From Pseudarthrobacter sp. AL07 (GTDB lineage: Bacteria; Actinomycetota; Actinomycetes; Actinomycetales; Micrococcaceae): a stretch of DNA of 54,751 nucleotides. A model generated the notes under the pieces. That model worked only from the letters and a program-made list of their open reading frames with translations, did no database searches and was not told where the DNA came from. Made by a program: the position numbers and the translations under genes. The stretch's first letter is position 1; each line of letters begins with the position of its first letter. The stretch is taken from contig NZ_JASBRB010000020.1 of NCBI RefSeq assembly GCF_029960665.1, positions 1 to 54,751 on the forward strand, read 5' to 3'. This document shows positions 49,243-54,751 of this stretch, one piece after another.

Positions 49243-52200
49243 ATGCCAGTGGAATTTCTGACTGATGAGCAGGCTGAGGCCTATGGAAGGTTCGCCGAGG
49301 AACCGACGCGGCCTGAGTTGGAGCGCTTCTTCTTCCTCGACGACGAGGACCTGAGCCTGATCGCGAAGCGGCGTGGTGACCACAATCGCTTGGGTTTTGC
49401 CCTGCAGATGTGTACGGTCCGGTACATCGGGCTGTTCCTGGAGGACCCCTTGGCTGTGCCGTGGGTGGTCGTTGAGCATCTGGCGGAGCAGCTGGAGATT
49501 GAGGATGCCTCCTGCGTCAAGGAGTACACCGAGCGCCCGAAGACGGCGTACGAGCACGCGTGGGAGATCCGCGATGCGTACGGTTACCACCAGTACGAGG
49601 ACCCCGCTCACGCCCGGAAGTTTAGGGCGTTCCTGCACGGGCGGGCATGGACGCACGCCGAGGGACCGGTCGCGTTGTTCGACCACGCGGCAGGTTGGTT
49701 GCGTCGGCACCGGGTGCTACTACCCGGGGTGAACGTGCTGGCACGGCAGGTTTCCGAGGTCCGCACCATCTCCGAGAAGCGGCTGCATGCCACTATCGCC
49801 AAGGCTGCCCTGCGGGCGGATCCGGCGCTGCCCGGGGACTTGGTTGCCACGCTGAAGACACCGGCGGGCAAACGGTACTCGGAACTGGAGCGGATGCGCC
49901 GTCCGCCAACGCGAACCACCGGCACAGCGATGAAGGGTGCGTTGCAGCGGGTTGAGGACATAGCCATCTTCCAGCTGGGCAGGCTGAAGCTGGAACAGGT
50001 ACCGCCGAACCGTCTTTCCGTGCTGGCTCGGTACGGGCTGGGCACCAAGGCCCCGAAGTTGGAGCGGACGGCGGAACCCAAGCTCACGGCGATTCTCACT
50101 GCAGTGATGCGCCATCTGGAGGCCAAGGCGATTGATGATGCCCTGGACCTGTTCGAGATCCTGATGGCGACCAGACTGATCAGCACTGCGAAGCGATCCA
50201 CGGATAAACAGCGCTTGTCCACCCTGCCGCAGCTGGAGAAGGCGTCCCGAATCCTGGCAAGGGCGGCGAAGGTGTTCATCGAGGAGCTGGAGTTGCTCGA
50301 TGAGGCTGGGGGTGATGTGGATGTGGCCGCGCTATGGCGGGCGTTGGAGGACGTCGCGCCTCGGTCGGTCATGTCGGGCGCAGCGGCCACAGTGGTGACC
50401 TTGGTGCCGGAGGACGGCGATTCGGCGCAAACCGCACTGCGCGGGGCGCTGGCGCTGCGCTACAACACCGTCAAGCCGTTCCTGTCTCCGCTGGGTGAGA
50501 CCTCGGCGCTGGAGGCCGCGGCTGGCGGGGTGCGCATCTTGGCCGGGGTGAAGAAGCTGCCCGCACTTTCGCGTCGGAAGATAAGCGAGAGACCACTGCT
50601 GCCCCGGGAGATCGACGACAAGATCGTGCCGGCGCACTGGCACAAGGCAGTGTATGCGAACGCCGAGCTGCCGTATGGCGCGGTGGACCGCGACGCGTAC
50701 GTGGTGTGCGTCCTGGAACAGCTCTTCCGCGCTCTGAAGCGCCGGGATATCTTCGCTTCGCCTTCCCACCGCTGGTCGGACCCTCGTGCCCGCCTGCTCA
50801 TTGGCACGGGTTGGGAAGCGGTACGAGAGGACATCCTGGCTGGCCTGAGCCTGGATGAGGATGTCGATCAGCACCTGCGGGAGCTGATCGACGTACTGGA
50901 CGCCACCTGGAAGCAGATGGCCGAGCGCCTCGAAGAAGCCGGTGGCGACGCGAAGATCAGCATCGAGGTGATGCCAAATGGGCGGGCGAAACTGAATGTG
51001 GAGAAGCTCCACGCGCTCGGCGAGCCGAAGTCGCTGGCCTGGCTACGAGAACGGGTGGAGAAGATGCTCCCGAAGATCGACCTGCCGGACCTTCTCTTCG
51101 AGGTACACGCTTGGACCGGATTCCTGGACGCCTTCGTGCACCTGGGCGATGGCAGGACCCGGATGAAGGACCTGACGACCTCGATCGTCGCGCTGCTCGT
51201 CTCGGAGGCCTGCAACATCGGCATGACCCCAGTGATCAACCCCGGCCATGAGGCACTCACCCGCGCCAGGCTGGTCCACGTTGACCAGTACTACCTGCGC
51301 ACCAACACCATCGCCGCGGCGAACGCTGCACTGATCGAAGCCCAGGCCCAGGTGCCTATAGTGCAGTTCTGGGGCAAGGGCCTGCTCGCCTCCGTCGACG
51401 GCCTGCGCTTCGTCGTTCCCGTCCGCACCATCAACGCCGCGCCCTCGCCGAAGTACTTCGCTAAGAAGAAGGGCATCACCTGGCTAAACGCGATCAATGA
51501 CCAGGTGGCGGGCATCGGGCAGATGGTGGTGCCTGGCACCCCGCGCGACTCCCTGTTCATCCTGGACGCCCTGTTGAACCTGGACGGCGGGGTGAAACCG
51601 GAGATGATCGCCACCGACAACGCCTCCTACTCCGACATGGTCTTCGGTATCTTCAAGATGCTCGGTTACCGCTTCTCCCCGCGGTTCAAGGACCTTGAAG
51701 ACCAACGGTTCTGGAAAGCCCAGATGCCCGGCGCCGAGCCGGCAGATGACTACGGACCGTTGGAGGCGCTGGCCCGCAACAACAAAGTGAACGTGAACAA
51801 AGTGCTCACCGCCTGGCCGGACATGTTGCGGGTGGCCGGCTCCCTGGTCACCAACCAGGTGCGCGCCTATGACCTGCTGCGGATGTTCGGCCACGAGGGC
51901 CGCCCCACACCGCTCGGTCAGGCGTTCGCTGAATACGGGCGGATCGCCAAGACGCTGCACCTACTTGCCGTCGTCGACCCCGTGGATGACACCTACCGGC
52001 GGCAAATGCACAAGCAGCTCACCGTGCAGGAGTCCCGGCACAAGTTGGCCCGCGACATCTGCCACGGCAAGAAGGGCACCATTCACCAGGCGTACCGTGA
52101 CGGAATGGAAGACCAGCTCGGCTCGCTCGGCCTGGTCCTCAACGCCGTCGTGCTCTGGACGACCCGCTACATCGACGCCGCAGTTGCCCAACTCCGCACC

Positions 52201-52380
52201 GATGGCCATGAGATCCGCGACGAGGACGCGGCCCGGCTCTCCCCGCTCAAACACAAGAACCTCAACCTCCTTGGCCGCTACAACTTCACCGCCACCCAGC
52301 CGTCGGGCGGCAACCTACGACCGCTGCGTAATCCGGACACAGCCGGACTCGACGACGACGAGGACGGCGCGGAAGACTGA
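49243..52380 (+). CDS. tnpA: Tn3-family transposase
   Basis: A 1045-residue DDE transposase, a little longer than Tn3 TnpA. The N-terminal part (DUF4158-type, FLTDEQAEAYGRF) binds the end repeats. The catalytic residues are D719 in LLASVDGLRF, D792 in EMIATDNAS and E930 in LTVQESRHKLARDICHGKKG, with spacing like Tn3. It cuts and joins the transposon ends during replicative transposition. The frame is intact. The ATG follows GTCGGTCTC with a weak ribosome site. The resolvase gene is 275 bases downstream. Confidence 0.95.
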   Translation: MPVEFLTDEQAEAYGRFAEEPTRPELERFFFLDDEDLSLIAKRRGDHNRLGFALQMCTVRYIGLFLEDPLAVPWVVVEHLAEQLEIEDASCVKEYTERPKTAYEHAWEIRDAYGYHQYEDPAHARKFRAFLHGRAWTHAEGPVALFDHAAGWLRRHRVLLPGVNVLARQVSEVRTISEKRLHATIAKAALRADPALPGDLVATLKTPAGKRYSELERMRRPPTRTTGTAMKGALQRVEDIAIFQLGRLKLEQVPPNRLSVLARYGLGTKAPKLERTAEPKLTAILTAVMRHLEAKAIDDALDLFEILMATRLISTAKRSTDKQRLSTLPQLEKASRILARAAKVFIEELELLDEAGGDVDVAALWRALEDVAPRSVMSGAAATVVTLVPEDGDSAQTALRGALALRYNTVKPFLSPLGETSALEAAAGGVRILAGVKKLPALSRRKISERPLLPREIDDKIVPAHWHKAVYANAELPYGAVDRDAYVVCVLEQLFRALKRRDIFASPSHRWSDPRARLLIGTGWEAVREDILAGLSLDEDVDQHLRELIDVLDATWKQMAERLEEAGGDAKISIEVMPNGRAKLNVEKLHALGEPKSLAWLRERVEKMLPKIDLPDLLFEVHAWTGFLDAFVHLGDGRTRMKDLTTSIVALLVSEACNIGMTPVINPGHEALTRARLVHVDQYYLRTNTIAAANAALIEAQAQVPIVQFWGKGLLASVDGLRFVVPVRTINAAPSPKYFAKKKGITWLNAINDQVAGIGQMVVPGTPRDSLFILDALLNLDGGVKPEMIATDNASYSDMVFGIFKMLGYRFSPRFKDLEDQRFWKAQMPGAEPADDYGPLEALARNNKVNVNKVLTAWPDMLRVAGSLVTNQVRAYDLLRMFGHEGRPTPLGQAFAEYGRIAKTLHLLAVVDPVDDTYRRQMHKQLTVQESRHKLARDICHGKKGTIHQAYRDGMEDQLGSLGLVLNAVVLWTTRYIDAAVAQLRTDGHEIRDEDAARLSPLKHKNLNLLGRYNFTATQPSGGNLRPLRNPDTAGLDDDEDGAED

Positions 52381-52535
52381 ACGGTGCCAAGGCCGGCTAG
52401 GGCGGTGATCAGCGTCCTAGCCACCACCGAAGTGCCGCTATTCGTCACGAACGATGGAACCGGATCCGGCGCTAACGGCCCTGGCTCATGTCCGAGGTTG
52501 AGGACCAATGCTCGAAAAAGCCACGCTTAGACCGG
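52381..52535. other. spacer between tnpA and the res-like region
   Basis: No gene is seen. GGCTAGGGCGGTGATCAGCG with CGTCCTAGCC gives a modest inverted repeat that could end tnpA transcription. Confidence 0.35.
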
Positions 52536-52653
52536 TGTCGGGAAAGGATCATCTACCGACACCCCGAACACGCCGGCGACACGCCGAGAAATCCATGTCG
52601 AAAACCCGCGCCGGAAATCAATGTCGGCAAACCCTATCGCGCTATTATCGACA
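52536..52653. other. res-like resolution site
   Basis: TGTCGG and CCGACA bound a 26-bp site at 52536-52561. TGTCGG and CGACA bound a 32-bp site at 52622-52653, directly before the resolvase start. A further TGTCG (52596) and CGACA (52577) lie between. Paired TGTC/GACA half-sites of unequal spacing are what serine resolvases bind as subsites I-III. Confidence 0.65.
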
Positions 52654-52654
52654 C

Positions 52655-53257
52655 ATGTTGATCGGATACGCGAGGGTCTCCACCGCCGAGCAAAACCCTG
52701 ACCACCAAACGGATGCTCTCGTCCGCGCAGGCGTCGACCCAGCAAACATCTACCTCGACCACGCAAGCGGCGCCAAAGCCAGTAGGCCCGAGCTCGAAAA
52801 GGCACTCGCCTCAGCCAACAGGGCAGGTGATCAGTTCGTCATCACCCGCCTCGACAGACTCGGCCGGTCGGTACTCCACCTCGTCACCCTCGGCGCGGAT
52901 CTCCGGGAACGTGGTGTGGGATTGCGTGTCCTCGAGCAAGGCATCGACACCACGACCGCGGAAGGGCGGGCGATGTTCGGGATGCTTTCCGTTCTCGCTG
53001 AACTCCAAAGAGAACTCATCATCGCCAACACCCGGGACGGCCTCGCGGCCGCCCGCGCCCGCGGTCGAACAGGCGGCCGACGCCCCAAACTCACACCGGA
53101 CCAGGCGAACCACGCGCAGCAGCTCTACGACGCGGGAAATCACACAGTCCAACGCATCGCAGACCTCCTGCAAGTCCCGCGATCCACGATCTACGGGCAC
53201 CTCAACAAGGTAAGCATCGGCCGCCGCCCAACCGTCAGTAAGCCTGGACAGGCTTAG
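52655..53257 (+). CDS. tnpR: serine resolvase
   Basis: A 200-residue small serine recombinase starting at the ATG at 52655. The catalytic Ser is S9 in IGYARVSTAEQNPDHQ, with Arg residues in ITRLDRLGRSV and the E-helix region. The C-terminal DNA-binding domain has RTGGRRPKLTP and a helix-turn-helix (TVQRIADLLQVPRSTIYGHL). It resolves cointegrates at the res site just upstream and may repress tnpA. Its stop codon lies inside the right terminal repeat. The frame is open to 52508, but that extension crosses the res site. Confidence 0.95.
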   Translation: MLIGYARVSTAEQNPDHQTDALVRAGVDPANIYLDHASGAKASRPELEKALASANRAGDQFVITRLDRLGRSVLHLVTLGADLRERGVGLRVLEQGIDTTTAEGRAMFGMLSVLAELQRELIIANTRDGLAAARARGRTGGRRPKLTPDQANHAQQLYDAGNHTVQRIADLLQVPRSTIYGHLNKVSIGRRPTVSKPGQA

Positions 53258-53290
53258 CGCTCAATCCGTCCCGATTACTACCAAGACCCC
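53253..53290 (-). repeat. right terminal inverted repeat, 38 bp
   Basis: Read inwards on the minus strand it begins GGGGTCTTGG and ends GAGCGCTAAG, 38 bases in all. That is the length and the GGGG...TAAG form of Tn3-family ends. It overlaps the last codon and stop of tnpR. Confidence 0.8.
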
Positions 53291-53400
53291 GGCTTCTTGA
53301 ACTGAAGTGGCTTTCCGTCTGGGTCAGCATCCCTATCCTGCAGTACCAGTCAGTCGTCCATCGGTTCCGCGTCCGGTCTTCGGTCCCTGGACACACAATG

Positions 53401-53436
53401 GAGAGCCCTTCCCTGTTCATCCAGGGAAGGGCTTTC
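53401..53436. terminator. terminator hairpin downstream of the minus-strand pair
   Basis: AGCCCTTCCCTG (53404-53415) and CAGGGAAGGGCT (53422-53433) form a perfect 12-bp stem with a 6-base loop, extended by a few more pairs. It lies just after the stop (53451) of the small membrane protein gene on the minus strand. Confidence 0.8.
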
Positions 53437-53450
53437 CATCTCGGCGTGGG

Positions 53451-53744
53451 TTACCTGGGTGTTGTCTCTGTTGTTTCCCCCATAACCGGCCCAGTAGATC
53501 CGGTCTGGAGCGACAATAACGTTATGCCGACGGCTGCCACCAGGAATAGCGATGCCAGCACGATCGTGATGGTCCGGTTGCGTCCGGGAGCTTCACGTAT
53601 GGCTAGGAGAAGGCCTATTCCGGATAGTGCTGCGGACACACCAGTAAATGGGAATACCGGTATGAGCATGGCTGCCGCTGCAGCAATCAGGAAGTACGTG
53701 GAGACCGTGACCCTGTGGGTCTTCGGGGTTACCAGGGGTTGCAT
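53451..53744 (-). CDS. small membrane protein
   Basis: A 97-residue protein with three hydrophobic segments (VSTYFLIAAAAAMLIPVF, SAALSGIGLLLAI, and TITIVLASLFLVAAVGITLLSL) and short polar ends. No family recognised. Its start lies within the end of the secreted-protein gene (16-base overlap), so the two are coupled. A hairpin terminator follows. It might assist or protect against the secreted neighbour, but nothing in the sequence shows this. Confidence 0.6.
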   Translation of the reverse strand: MQPLVTPKTHRVTVSTYFLIAAAAAMLIPVFPFTGVSAALSGIGLLLAIREAPGRNRTITIVLASLFLVAAVGITLLSLQTGSTGPVMGETTETTPR

Positions 53745-54406
53745 GATAGGTCCGCTCCTGTTCCGCCGCTTGAGCAGCCGAATATCCGAATGCAGGGGTA
53801 GTTGGACTGAATATCCCAGCCGCCCACACCATAATAGAAGGCCCGTTGTCCGACGATTCTAGCGCTGCCACCGGCAATAATGGCGTTGCTGTACTGCTGG
53901 CCGCCGTCGCGCCAGCCGATCCAATACGTCTCCCCCCAGGTTCCGTTGAACCATGAGGCGTAGACATACGATCCGTTGGAGCAGAAGCCGCCGCTCACCG
54001 TCAGCTTGTACAGCCAGTTTCCGAATGCGTTCGTTTGGGCATACGAGTACGAGGTATTCCAGCAGCCGGCTGCCATGAGGGTCATTTCTCGTTTGTCACC
54101 TTTGACCAGGGTGGCTCCTTCTCCCGGGCCGGGCGCGGGGGTCGTGACTTCTGGAAGGTTAACTGTGCCGGTGACGGTATTGAAGGCTTTGAGGAGAGCC
54201 CGATCGAATGCACTCAGCGCTCGTTCGGCGGCTTTAGGGTCGGCCGAGGTGGCAATTTCACGGGAAATGAGCTCCGCTTTCTTGGCATTCTCGGGTGTGG
54301 GTGCGACAGCTACCGCGTCCGGCGACTTTCTCGGTGCTGCGGTTGCCGATGAGAGGCCCGTGGTGGCCAGCAGTGCCAGGACTGCAAGACCGGTAAGGGT
54401 ATCCAA
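53729..54406 (-). CDS. secreted protein with Cys/Tyr/Trp-rich C-terminal domain
   Basis: The frame gives 225 residues from a TTG at 54406. A signal peptide (LTGLAVLALLATTGLSSATA-AP) is followed by an Ala-rich helical part and then, from about 115, a domain rich in Tyr, Trp, Gly and Cys (CWNTSYSYAQTNAFGNW, GGFCSNGSYVYAS, YPCIRIFGCSSGG). The good ribosome site AGGAG before GTG AAG TTT is out of frame with this by one base, so the true start may have suffered a 1-base loss. Six Cys suggest disulfides in an exported protein. Family unknown. Confidence 0.65.
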   Translation of the reverse strand: MDTLTGLAVLALLATTGLSSATAAPRKSPDAVAVAPTPENAKKAELISREIATSADPKAAERALSAFDRALLKAFNTVTGTVNLPEVTTPAPGPGEGATLVKGDKREMTLMAAGCWNTSYSYAQTNAFGNWLYKLTVSGGFCSNGSYVYASWFNGTWGETYWIGWRDGGQQYSNAIIAGGSARIVGQRAFYYGVGGWDIQSNYPCIRIFGCSSGGTGADLSCNPW

Positions 54407-54751
54407 ACTTCACGTAGTGCTCCTGTCTTGAGAATTGGCGGTGCCCCCAAATAACCAAAACCCAGCCGAGGGCATTGCCCCGGATGCCCTTATTCAACCA
54501 ATTGGACAAATCGGTGATCGGAGTCTAGCAACGGTTGTCAATTTTGACCATGAATAATCGACCATTATTTCCGGGCGCCATGAGATGTGGGTCGAGAAAC
54601 CCCCAATGCGTTCCATCCAGTGTCAATCACCGTAACGGGTAGCTTCTTTCCGTGCAACGTGGAATAGGGCTGGCTTGTGAAAAAGTGAAATATCCAACTG
54701 TGAGTCTTGATGTGGCTGGTCTGGGACTGGCTGGCAGGGTTGGTGTTGGTT
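54407..54751. other. intergenic end of window
   Basis: No gene is seen in these 345 bases. They are AT-richer than average around 54480-54570 and probably carry the promoter of the secreted-protein gene. Confidence 0.45.

Larger units (their letters stand above)
49109..53290 (+). mobile_element. Tn3-family transposon
   Basis: About 4.2 kb with transposase, a res-like region and a serine resolvase, all in one direction. The right end is a good 38-bp Tn3-type inverted repeat (53253-53290). The left end is a weaker match (49109-49147). I see no exact 5-bp target duplication at these ends. No passenger gene is present between the two transposition genes or after them. Confidence 0.8.

Noticed and set aside
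52508..52654. N-terminal extension of the resolvase
   Set aside because: It crosses the res-like site, and the ATG at 52655 gives the usual MLIGYARVS start.

Overview
The window looks like part of the genome of a high-GC actinobacterium of the Micrococcaceae, most likely Arthrobacter, Pseudarthrobacter or Paenarthrobacter. The grounds are the GC-rich codon use, purine-rich ribosome binding sites, tightly overlapping gene starts and stops, and an extradiol dioxygenase with the active-site residues of the Arthrobacter/Brevibacterium homoprotocatechuate enzymes. This is inference; there is no rRNA or other phylogenetic marker. I see no tRNA, rRNA or CRISPR array.

1-21.8 kb is a patchwork stress and transport region with many gene relics. 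It holds a CHRD-domain secreted protein cut by the window edge, a deletion-derived nhaA relic, a DUF2254 membrane protein, a Cys-rich copper-storage protein with two small companions, an ABC exporter, a hipA relic, a divergent MerR regulator/SulP transporter pair and a full nhaA. A DUF302 protein follows, then a CstR-like persulfide or metal sensor with three evenly spaced operators, two genes truncated at a shared deletion junction, a DUF427 protein, a Crp/Fnr regulator, a membrane protein and a methyltransferase. The region closes with a flavin disulfide oxidoreductase that overlaps, tail to tail, a tightly packed GH15/TVP38/CDP-alcohol phosphatidyltransferase operon, then an oxidoreductase relic and a second DUF427 protein. 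The nhaA and ABC-exporter genes share a conserved leader element.

22-30.3 kb holds a BCCT-type transporter, a LysR regulator, and a co-directional operon of aldehyde dehydrogenase, a 580-residue protein of no recognised family, an M19 dipeptidase-like enzyme, a 246-residue protein and a RidA-like protein. Starts and stops overlap through the whole operon. I read it as a catabolic pathway for a quaternary-ammonium compound whose central steps I cannot assign. It is one of the two best candidates for something undescribed.

30.3-37.5 kb has carbohydrate genes and wreckage: an aldose-epimerase stump, an alpha/beta hydrolase with a stop at codon 3, an intact phosphomannomutase behind a perfect palindrome, a hydroxyacid dehydrogenase with a DeoR regulator, and a 5'-truncated Gfo/Idh/MocA gene abutting a frameshifted sugar epimerase on the other strand.

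37.5-47.8 kb is a homoprotocatechuate (3,4-dihydroxyphenylacetate) meta-cleavage cluster. A one-component flavin hydroxylase is divergent from a seven-gene run: an FAH-RraA fusion, a GntR regulator, hpaE, hpaD, hpaH, hpaI and a succinate-semialdehyde dehydrogenase. Together they can take the ring to pyruvate and succinate. The fusion protein stands where HpaG normally is, and no hpaF-type isomerase is visible. This is the second main candidate.

47.8-54.75 kb contains broken genes (MFS and sulfatase fragments), a Tn3-family transposon of about 4.2 kb with transposase, res-like site and resolvase, and two small genes for exported or membrane proteins.
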